Shown in pieces: positions 26,801-38,800 of a DNA stretch of 64,000 nt (position 1 is its first letter; every line of letters begins with the position of its first letter). The stretch covers positions 2,790,001-2,854,000 of the forward strand of contig NZ_CP077769.1 in NCBI RefSeq assembly GCF_020386615.1, read 5' to 3'. This DNA comes from Chitinophaga pendula (GTDB taxonomy: Bacteria > Bacteroidota > Bacteroidia > Chitinophagales > Chitinophagaceae). The notes under the pieces were generated by a model. That model worked only from the letters and a program-made list of their open reading frames with translations, was not told where the DNA came from and did no database searches. A program made the translations under genes and the position numbers.

Positions 26801-29800
26801 TGTCAGTCCGTTGATCTCGATGGGATCGCCTAATACGGTACCGGTACCATGGGCTTCTATGTAGCTGATATGCCGTGCGTTGATGCCTGCTTTATCTATT
26901 GCTTTTCTCACCAGTTCGCTTTGTGCGGCCGGGTTGGGGACGGTATAACCATTTGTTTTACCTCCGTGGTTGATGGCGCTGCTTCTTATTACGGCATATA
27001 TATGGTCACCATCTGCTTCTGCCTGGGATAACCGTTTGAGTAGTACGGTGCCTACTCCTTCGCCCGGTACGAAGCCATCTCCTCCGGCGCCGAAGCTCCG
27101 GCATTTGTCGCTGGCAGCGAGCATGCGTTGCGAGCTTAATACGACGTAGGTAGCAGGATGTACATATAGATTGACGCCACCGGCGATGGCCAGTTCGCAT
27201 TCGCCTCTCAGCAGGTGTTCGCACGCTTCGTGTATCGCTGTGAGCGAGGAAGAGCACATGGTGTCGATCGGCATACTGGGACCACGGAGGTTCAGCAGAT
27301 AAGATATCCGGTTGGCTACTGAGCTGAAAGAGGTATGTGGATACAACTTTTCACCTCTGCGCCACAGGTCCGGTCCATATAGTTCGAAGCCGGTCTTGGT
27401 GATGCCTGCGAATACGCCTACACTGTGCTGGTGTTTTTCGGCCAGTAATTTCCTGGTGTACCCGGCATCTTCCAGTACCAGCCAGCAACTTTCGATGAAG
27501 AGTCGTTCCTGGGGGTCCATATCGCGGGCTTCCCGTGGGGACAGGTTAAAGAATACCGGATCAAAAGCGGCGAAGTCGTTTACAAATCCGCCCCATTTGC
27601 TATAGCTCTTTCCCTGTTCTACTGCCGTATCAATATCTTTTTCATAATATTGGTCTCCATCCCATCTATCTGCCGGTATCTCTGTTATGCAATGTTTTCC
27701 ATTCCGAAGGTTTTCCCAGTAGGCCTGTAAGTTATCTGCCTGTGGGTATCTGCCTGTCATACCAATGATGGCAATGGGTTCCTGTAAATGATCTGGTTGC
27801 ACGATGCGAGGAGCCGGTTTGGTTTCCGGACGCGGTGCCGCTACTGTTATCTGTTTTTGTGGTATCGCCAACGGTTCGCTGGCGGGCGTTCCACCCGTCC
27901 ATTGTTGCGTAGCATCGGGCCATGCGCCGATGAAATAATCGGCCAGCGCGTTCAATGTATGGTATTCGAAAAACAGTGTTTTAGGTATCTTACCGAATAT
28001 GGCAGTGAGTTCCTGGTTAAGGTGTGTGATCAGGATGGAGTCGATGCCATAATTTTCCAGCGGTTCATCTGCCTTTATACGCGATACGTTCAGTCGTATT
28101 TGTTTACCTAGGAGTTGTTTCAGGGCATAGACTGTTTTTTCTTTTAGTACTGACAGGTCTACTTTCCGGTCCTGGTTGCCGGCTACCTGTTTAGGTTGCT
28201 CTTCAGGTGTAAGGCTGGCTTTCAGCAGGTCCGGTTGTCCGCAAAGTACGAGTATCTGGCTATTGCCAGTAGCAAGGGCCTGGCGGAGGGCGGTTACTGC
28301 AGCTGTTGTTTCCAATAGTTGCATCCCGCTGTTTTTCAGTTCCCGGAGGGTGGCTTCATCCACCTGCATCCCGCCATCTTTCCACAGCGGCCAGTTCATC
28401 GACAAGGAGCGGCCTGTTCTCTTTCCGGCGGCTACCAGGTTATTGCGATAAATGGCATAGGCATCCATGAATGCATTTGCGGACGCGTAATCTGCCTGTC
28501 CGGCGTTCCCAAATATCGCTGATGCGGAGGAGCAGCTAATTAACCAATCCAGTTCGAGATGTCTTGTTGCTTCATCTAATAAGACGATGCCTTTCACTTT
28601 GGGTGCTGCTACTTTTTCAAAGGTGGCGGTGTTCTTACGGATGATGAAGTCATCTGCTATGATACCTGCGCTATGGATGATACCATTGAGTTTTCCGTAG
28701 GTAGTTGTAATATGATCGATCAGGCTATGAACGGCGAGCGGATCGGTAATATCCATCTGTTGATATACGACTGTTGCCCCTTGTTGGGCGTATTTTTTAA
28801 GTAAGGCTTGTCTGGATGCTGACAGTACAGAGCGGCCACTCAGTATGATCGTTACTGCCGACACAGCCGTTGTGATGGCTGTCGCCAGTTGTAAGCCGAT
28901 TCCTCCTGCTCCTCCTGTGATCAGGTAAACACCGCCCGTTTTCCAGGGTAGTTCTCCTGCAGATGTTGTGTCAGCTGTGATCCACTCTTGTATCCATCTT
29001 TTACCAGCAGCATAGCGGATGGCGATGTCTCCGGTTTTCACTTCGCGCTGCAACCGTTCCGTGATCAATGCGGGGGACGGATCATCTTCCATCAGCAGCA
29101 GCTGTCCTTTTATGCGGGGGTTTTCCAGGTGGGCGGTTTTCAATACACCTATCAAGCCACTCAAGAGTCCGGCAGTCGGGGTATTGTCTGTGATGAGCAG
29201 TTGTACCAGTATCTGTTCTGTATTTTTTTCTGTCAGGAGTTGCTGTACGTAAGTGAACAGAGAGATGGCATCTGTCATATAGCGGGTGGCTACATCGCTG
29301 AGTGTTCCCGGCAGTGACAATACTTTTGTTGCCGGCAGTTTTTCTCCTAATGTTTTGACCAGCCATACGGAAGGGTCACATAATACTATATGTACGCCGG
29401 GGTTGTTGCTGGTTGTATCCGAGGAAGGTTGTTCTTTCCAGACAGGTTGCAGCAGCAGCGTATCTGCGTCCAGATTAGCTATGGGAGCGGGTGTTGGGGT
29501 TAGTTGCATTGCAGTAGTATCCGCGGAAGTTGATAATGTTCTGTTGTTAAAGCCAAGTATTTCGTCGATCCAATAGCGTTCACGGGCGAAAGGATACCCA
29601 GGTAGACTGATGCGGCGATTTATTCCTGACGGGTATTGGTCTTCCCAATAATGGGCATGTCCATTTACCCAGGCGGCGGCGATACGCTGCTGTTCGTTGC
29701 CTTGATATGAGGTTAATGCGGGCAGGGGTTTGGTGATGCGTCCGGTGAAGCTATTTTCATTGCTGACGTTATCCAGGAAGTCGCGCAATGTTTGCTTCAG

Positions 29801-32800
29801 GTGCTGCAGACCAGTCGTCACTATTGCGAGTCGTTCTTCCATTGCTTCCCTGCCGGTCTGCAAAGTATAGGCGATATACGGCAGATGTACATCAGTGTAA
29901 TTATTTTCTTCCAGTGCCTGCAATAGCTGTGCAGCTACTACATATAACCTATCTGTTTCTTTAGCGGAGCAGACGATCACCAGCGGGTGGTTGAGTTGTA
30001 TTTCCTGCAGTTCGGCGGAGCGATATTCTTCCACCAGTATATGGGCGTTGGAGCCACCTGCGCCGAAGGAGGATATGCCTGCTATGCGCGGGGCGCTGTG
30101 TTGCTGACCGTCGGCGGACCATACGGGCGGTTGCCAGTCGCCCAATGTTTGTTGTAAGGTGAAAGGCGTTTGATGGAAGCGGATGTTTTCGTTCAGTACG
30201 GCAGCATGCAGGCTGGGCACCAGTTGTTTGTGCTGGAGTTGCAATACTGTTTTAGTCAGTGCGGCGATGCCTGCTGCTGCTTCCAGATGTCCTATATTAC
30301 TCTTTACGGACCCCAGTGCGCAATACTGCGTTTCAGCGGTATCGTGCTGGAATGCCTGTGTCAGACCTTTTATTTCTATGGGATCGCCCAGTGCGGTACC
30401 GGTACCATGGGCTTCTATATAACTTACTGCTCTTGCATCTATTTTTCCTTTTTTCAATGTTTCGAGGATAAGGGCTCCCTGGGCTACGGGGTTAGGGACG
30501 CTGTATCCATTGGTTTTGCCACCATGATTGATATTAGTACTGCGGATGATGGCGTATATATGGTCTCCATCTGCTTCTGCCTGTGACAAACGTTTCAGGA
30601 GGACACTTCCTACACCTTCTCCGGGTACGAAGCCATCAGCGTTGGCTCCGAAGCTGCGGCACTCATCGGTGGTGGCCAGCATTCGCTGGGCGCTAAGTGC
30701 CTTATAGCTGGAAGGATGTAGATATAGGTTTACGCCACCTGCGATGGCCAATTCACAAGCGCCTCTCAGGAGATGTTCACAAGCTTCATGGATGGCTGTC
30801 AATGACGAAGAACACATTGTATCGACCGGCATGCTGGGGCCCTGGAGGTTAAGCAAGTAGGAGATGCGATTGGCCACTGAGCTGAAAGAAGTATGGGGAA
30901 ATATTTTTTCTCCTTTTTCCCACAAAGCAGGTCCGTAGAGATCGAAACCGGTCTTGGTAATGCCAGCGAATACTCCTACCCTTCTGTCATGTTTTATCGC
31001 CAATGCTTCCCGGGTATATCCGGCATCTTCGAGTACGTGCCAGCAGGTTTCCAGGAATAGTCTTTCCTGAGGGTCCATGCTCATTGCTTCCAGTGGAGAT
31101 ATGTTGAAGAAGAGCGGATCAAAGGCGGCAAAGTCGTTTACGAAACCGCCCCATTTACTATAACTCTTTCCCTCTTTCACGGCGGTATCCGGGTCCGGAT
31201 GGAAGAACCCATCCATTGACCAGCGATCTGCAGGTACTTCGGTGATACTGCTTTTGCCATCTTTAAGATTATTCCAATAGGCATTGAGGTTATCTGCCTG
31301 TGGATATCGACCGCTGATGCCGATAATGGCGATTGGTTCGTGATTGTCGTGTGAATATTTAACTGTTGGGTTGGCGGTCCCCTTTGCTGTACGTGTGTCG
31401 GCTACCGGTAATAATCCGTTTACGGCCAGTTCATTAGTGGTGTCTGGCTGTACCCAGTGGCGGCTTTTCTGTGGATAGTCTGTAGCGAAATGATCTGCCA
31501 GTTCACGTAGGTATTGGTATTCAAAGAACAATGTTTTGGATATCTCACCGAAGATTTTTTCCAGTTCTCTGTTGAGGCGAGTGATCATGATAGAATCTAT
31601 GCCATAGCTCTCGAACGGCTCATCTCCTTCTATTTTGGAAGCGTCAATACGGAGGTGTTCGCTAAGTAGTTGTTTGAGTTGAAGCAGTACGGCCTCCTGT
31701 AATTCCCGGGCGGTGAGGTTAGTTGCTGCGGTTGTTGACGGGCGAGCGGATGCGGAGGTATATTGCTGCAGTTGCTCAGCATGTCCTGCTATTACCAATG
31801 TGTGGCTAGCGCCGGTGGTCCAGCTTTCATACAGGCATCGGATTCCATCGGCCGTCTCCAGTGCGGTATGTCCGCCTTCCAGCAATCTTTCTGCCGTAAT
31901 TTCATCTACCTGCATGCCCCCCTCTTTCCAAAGGGGCCAGCTTACTGACAATGCTCTTCCATATCGTTCTCCTTTCTGTACCCTTTCGTTCCTCCAGGTG
32001 ATGAAGGCATCCATAAAAGCGTTGGCGGCAGCGTAGTCTCCCTGGCCGAGATTACCGGATACGCCGGCACCAGCGGAGAATACGATAAAGCAGTCCAGGT
32101 GCATATCCCTGGTGTAATGATCCAGTAATGTCAGCCCTTTTACTTTAGGTGCCAGTACTTTTCTGAATATGTGCGCTTCTTTTTTCAGGAGGAAGTTATC
32201 GTTAATGACACCTGCGCTGTGGATGACGCCGGTCAGGGTACCGTAGGCCGCTGTACAATCTTCCAGTAGTTGCTTTACCGCCTGTTCATCGGTCACATCG
32301 GCCTGTTTATATACTACGTTCCTTCCCAATTTGCGGATCGTTTCTGTTTTCTCTGCTGACAGTATGCTTCTGCCCGTCAACAGTACGGTGGCTTGCGGAG
32401 CTTTGGATGCGATCTCCCTGGCGACATGCAAGCCGATACCACCGGCGCCACCTGTAAGCAGGTAGACCCCATTGGACTTCCATATCAGTGGTGCCGCGGT
32501 ATGATTGGAGGCTACTGTCCAACGCTGTATATTTCTACCCCGCTCATCGTATCGTATATCATTATCTTTTTGAGCACCTTTATTTTCTTCCAAGATCGCC
32601 GCGATTTGTGCCGGTGTACTCTGAGCCGGGATGGTGATCAGCTGGGATATTATCCTGGGGTTTTCCAGTCCCGCTGTTTTCAATAATCCACTCAGTCCGG
32701 CCCAGGTTTTCCATATGCCATCTTCCGGCAGTAATATTTGTATCAGTACCCTGGTGCTTTGTTTATCTGATAATATTTCCTTTATCGTGCTGAATACTTG

Positions 32801-35800
32801 GAGGCAATCTGACGTGAATGCTTCGGCCAGGTCTTCAACATGTGTGGCAAGCTGATGGAAGGCCACCGTGGGTACGCTCTCTTTCAGTGCCGACCAGGTA
32901 GTCTCTTCTCCTCCTACTGTAAAGACATGGTGTTGTACATAAGCGGTAGCACCAGGATATCCAGTCGCTATTTCGTTTTTCCAATGGGGTGTCAATACGA
33001 GCGACAGTTGTTTTGGTGCTACGGGTATGAGCCTGGAAGGATCGAGGAAGTCTTTGTTCAGGGCGTTGTCGGGTATCCAGTAATGTTGTCTGGAGAATGG
33101 ATATCCTGGTAAGGAGATACGTCCGGGGTTGCCTGTGCTAAACAGCCCCGTATAGTTGAGCGTGTATCCCTGTACGTACAGATCTGCAACAGTAGCCAGG
33201 AGCTCCAGGTACTCGGATACCGGTTTATTTCCTGTTGAGAGTTGTTGTATACATTCGTTCCCATATTTCTTTATAGTGGCCTGTTCTCTTTTTTCCTGTT
33301 CCTGTATTACGGCGGTATATATCTGGGGTACGCGGGATTTAGCTATCCATTTTTGCAGCAGACTGGTGAGTTCTTCATTTGATCTAACGACACAAGCCAG
33401 GCGGTGATTGAAGTGTTTCCTTCCTGCCAGTAAGGTATAACTGATGTCTTCCAAAGACGCGGCAGGTGATTGCTCCAGATAGTGGAGCAGATTGGTGGCC
33501 TGTTGTACTAATTGTGCGGCGGTACGTGCACTCAGCGTAACGAGATATGCCGGGTTGGCCGTTGTAATCCGTTTTTGCGGCGGCGCTTCTTCTATCAACA
33601 GATGGCCATTGGTACCGCTGAATCCGAAGGCGCTGAGGAGTGCCCGTTTGGGGTTGTCGGATGCTGTATTCCAGGGACGCAATTGTGTATTTACATAAAA
33701 GGGGCTATCTGAAAAGTCGATGTTGGTATTTCCTGTTTCGAAATGCAGGGACGGAGGTAGTTGTTCATGTTTAAAAGCCAGGAGAATCTTGAGTAAGCCT
33801 GCGACACCGGCGGCAGCGGAGGTATGGCCGATATTTGTTTTTACGGCACCTATTGCGCAGTAATTATTCTTGTCGGTATACTGGCCGAATGCTTTTGTGA
33901 GTGCGTTGAATTCGATGGGATCGCCTAATCTTGTAGCGGTACCATGTGCTTCTACCAGCTGTACGGTAGCAGGGTCAATATTAGCGTTGCGGTATACTTC
34001 CAGCTCGAGTTGTTCCTGGGATCTGGCGCTTGGTGCAGTGATACCGTTGGTAGCGCCATCCTGGTTGATAGCGCTGCCTTTTATTACTCCGTAGATATGG
34101 TCGCCTGCGGCGAGGGCATCTTTCAATCGCTTTAATATCACGACTCCTACTCCTTCTCCCGGAACAAATCCATCGGCGCGGTCATCGAAAGTATAACAAT
34201 GACCGGTAGGTGATAACATACCGGCATGGCCGCTGGAGAGGTAGAATCCGGGGGTACACTGTATGAATACGCCACCGGCGACGGCGTATTCTATTTCTCC
34301 TGCTTTCAGGGCCTGGCTTGCCAGGTGTATTGCTACGAGGGAGCTGGAGCAGGCGGTATCTATGGCGATAGCCGGGCCCTGGAGATTGAGATAGTAAGCG
34401 ATACGTGCAGGAATGACTGCCGCTGCGTTACCCCAGAAGGCCTGCGGTGGCAATTCGGCACCCAGCAGTCGGGAGTAGTCACCAGCATGGCATCCCAGGT
34501 ACACTCCACATTTGCGTCCTGCAATATGTTCGCCTACATATCCTGCATCTTCCAATGCCTTCCAGGACTCTTCGAGGAATATACGTTGCTGTGGTTCCAT
34601 GTAGGTTGCTTCGAGCCCTGTGATATTAAAGAAAGCAGGATCGAAGTGATCTATTTCATTTAAGAATCCGCCGGTTCTACAACGATTAGCGGCTTCTACT
34701 CCAGCAGCGTCATAGTAACGATCGATATCCCAGCGTGTTACGCCGGTGATCAGTTCGTTTCCAGCGGCAATATGTTGCCAGAATTCTTCCGGTGTATCAC
34801 TTTGGGCGTAGCGACCGCTAATACCGATAATGGCGATCGGTTCTTCTCTATTGGCTGTAGATGAAGCCACCGATGTCTTTTCTTCCTGGCGGACAATGGG
34901 TACACCCTGTGTTGTTATATTTCCGGCTGGTGTTGCTGTTATGGCGCCAGCGAGAGGTCTGCTACTTAATGCTTCGCCATATTCTGCTACCAGATGGGCC
35001 GTCAGTTCGTTGACGTTATTATAGTCAAACAGTATGGTTGTCTGTAGTTTCAGTTCCAGTTGTTTACGCAGCTGGTTAACAAACTTCACAGCAATAATGG
35101 AATCTACACCGTAGGCTGAGAAGCTCAGGTGGTCTTGTATATCTGCTGTATTGATCTTCAGTGACGCTGACAGGCTTTCATGTATTACCAATCGTACCTG
35201 TTCTTTCAACATCTGCCCGCTGATGACGGTTGTGCCTCCTGTATTCGGGTATTGCGGGGCCGCCACGGTATCCGTTGCGGGCATTATTTCAGTGGATTCG
35301 CTGCTATTGCCGGCGGGGATCTGCTGGCGGATGTATCCATTGCTGATTGCCAGTAACACCTGCTGGCCCCATGGCAGGAGGTGCTGTGCCGGCAGTGCGA
35401 TATCCGTAAAACCTTCTTCGTCCAGCACCTGGTGCCAGCCCGCTACGGATAGGCCGGGGCATCCCGGAATACGTATGGCGGTGTCTTCATATTTCCACCA
35501 GCCATCCAGTAGTCCGAAGGTGAGGTGGCTGAGCAGGTTATTACTGATCAGTTCATTGAGGATCAGGAGTCCTTCTTTATGCAAGCAAGCTTTTACATTA
35601 CGAAGGGTATTTGCGATATCGCGGGTTGCATGTAATACGTTGGTTGCGATTACTATGTCATAACTACCTGGGATCACTTTTTGCCCCTGCAATGGTTCTT
35701 CGACGTTAAAGAGTTGACCTTCGAGATAGGGTGCGTCTGCCTTATAAGCTGTTTCTGCATGTAAGAGGAATGCTTTGGAGATGTCGGTATAGGTATATCG

Positions 35801-38800
35801 GGCGATATGTTGCTTATAAGCATCTAGTTTAGCAAATACCCGGGCACTGGTACCACCGGTACCAGCGCCGATTTCGATAATCTGCAGCCTGGCATCGGGC
35901 TGTTGTTGCAGGCGGGCATCCAGGTATGCTACTACGCTGTCTGCTACTACGTCATTATAAAAATCGGAAGCGATGTTATGCTGGTAGATATCTTCTACCA
36001 GGTCCATTGAAGCATCGGGGAAGATAATATCTGTAGCTGCCAGTTTGCCTGTCAGTATTCCGGGCAGTGCCTTCAGGGTAGCGGAGAGTAGTTTTACCTG
36101 GGCTTTCAACGCGGGGTTTTGCTCCCATTGTGTTCTATATTGTTCCCATTGCTCCCATATAGTCGCTGCATCTTCCTCTTGTTCCACTTTGATATGATAG
36201 TAGTCTCCTTTTACTTCCAGTATGTCTGCCTGATTTAAAACGCGTACGGTTTCATCTAGCCAGCGATGATACTTGTCGCTGACGTTAGCATATAACTGAG
36301 CAGTTGATACATTGTTCTGCCGGAACAGTCCTATTGCTTTCAGCTGTGCAAACAACAAGCGATGTAAGGTATTTCCCAGTGTTGCGGCATCTGCTGCGGT
36401 TGCTTTTTCTGCTTCCTGTAAGGGTGTAATGTTTACGCTGATGCCTGCGGCTATGGATTGCGCTGACGGGTGTGTTGGTTGGTCTGGCAGTATGGTGAGC
36501 TGGTCGCCGGGGGATGTGTTTGCAAGGCTATTATGGGCAGTTGTTTTAATAAAGCCTGCCTGCGGGGTGGGGATATTGCAAAGCAGGTTTATTGCTTCCA
36601 ATGCTTCCGGAGGTTCAATAGAACCTATGCCGGCTTGTTGCATGATATCGCGATATGTCTGGGTAGCTACAATTCCTACATGTCCCCAGAAGCCCCAGTT
36701 GATAATCTTTACGCGGCCCGGGAATTTTTGTGCGCACGTGGTGGCGAAGGCATCTTTGAAGGTACAGCCGGCTACGTAATTACTTTGTCCGGCGGGGCGG
36801 CCGAATGCATTCATTGCGGAGAAGAACAGCAGCAATTCTAGGGGTTCTCCAGCGAACTGTTCGACCAGGTAGGCGCTGGTGGCTACTTTAGCGAACAGTA
36901 CTGTTTCCAGTTCTTCAAGGCTCATATTGGCGATGCTGCGATCTGCCAGTGTGATGGCTGCATGTACGATACCATGTACGGTACCGAAGACAGTTTTAAT
37001 TTTTTCGTAGGCCTGCTGAAGAGCGGTCTTATCAGTGGCATCCGCTGAGATATAGTATGGCCGGAGCCCTTCCGCCGGGAATGTATTTAGTTTGTCTGTG
37101 ACGGTTGTATCGTCCGCTTGCCTTCTTCCTATCCAGATGATCTGTGCCTGGTAATGGGTTATCATATAGCGTGTCCATACTTCTCCTATTCCACCTGCTC
37201 CACCCAGTACTACATAAACGCCACCTTTCCTGTATGCCGGATTGTGATTGTATTGGGGCGCCTGGCGCAAGGGAAGTAATTGTTGTCTGTACCAGGTATT
37301 GTTACGGCGTATCACGGTTTCTCCGGAGGAGTGATCCTGCAAGGACTGCAATGTGGAAACATCCCAGGGTTGGGCCTGTTCCATATCCAGTATCCTTATT
37401 TTCCAATGCGGATATTCTTTTGCCAGGGATCCTGCCCATCCATGTACGGCTGCGTGTGCGGGATCAGCAGGATCGCCTGGATGCAGTGTCAATGCCTGCG
37501 AGGTAATAATATCCCATTTGATATCGCGTGCATCATACCCTAACTGCAATAATGCTTTTACCATTTTAAAGCCCTGAACGACCCCATTTTGTTGTGCGTT
37601 TACCAGGTAGTCTGCAGATACTATGTCATTGCCCGCTGGCAGTATCCAATAGATATGTTGTATTACCGGTAAAGCGGACAGCTTTTCCCGGATGGTATCG
37701 ATGTCATCGGCGGGTTGTATTGTGAGGGTATGTACTTCGTCATAGTATTGAGTCAGCCATGTGTTATGGCTGTTACCAGCAGCCAGCAGCAATACTTTAT
37801 GTTGCCGGTTATAACGTGTAACAGCGGCTCTTGCCTCTTCATTTATTCTATTCCATGCGGGTATCAGATGTACACTTGCTGGTGCAGGATCTCCGGGAGG
37901 TGTTTCATTTGTTTTTTTACCCGGCAGTATTTGATTTACCTGTAACGGTTGTCCGGCGGGGATATCCAGCCAGTATTCGTTCCTGGCGAAGGGATATGCC
38001 GGCAGGCTGATGCGCGGAGGTTGTTGTCCATCGAACAGGATATGCCAGTTCAACAGGTACCCCTGGCAATAGAGTGCGCCGAGGGCATTTAGTGTTTCGC
38101 GGTATTTTTCCGGTTGTTGCAGTTGCAGGCGGCTTTGGAGTAGCATATCCTGCGCATAATCTTTCAATGCTGGCTGAACGGTAAAGTCTGGTTGCAGGAC
38201 GCCATGTGAAAGGTTGGGTATTATCTCTCTGTTTCCGGCAGCTATTTGTTCGAGCAGGTGTAGTAAGGCATCTATGCTATCTACTACCATTGTACAACGA
38301 TGCTCAAAATGGAAACGGCCATCCTGTAGTGTATGGCTGATGGCGGCGAGGTTATTGTCTGATGTATTATGCGTTTTCAGGAAGTTGAGCAGGTCTTGTG
38401 CTTTTTGGCGAAGGGCCACGGTTGTCTTTGCGGATAAGGGCAGGATATAGTATGGATAGTTATATACCGGGGTGGTGGCCAGGCGGGTATAGTTATCTAT
38501 TACCATATGAGCATTGGTGCCACTCATACCGAAAGCATTGACGGCTCCGCGGCGTAGTCCATTGTTATCTGCCGGCCAGTAATTATTTGTTTTGTTAATG
38601 TAGAACGGGCTTTTTTTCCACTGGATGTAATCACTTTCTGATTCGCAATGTAAAGTGGCCGGTATCTGCTGATGTTGCATTGCTTTCAGCAGGTTGACGA
38701 GGCTTAGGAGGCCTGAGGCGGCGAAGGTGTGCCCGAAGTTAGACTTGGAAGATGTCAACGCGCAATAATGCTGTTTATCTGTCAAAGTGGTAAACGCCTC

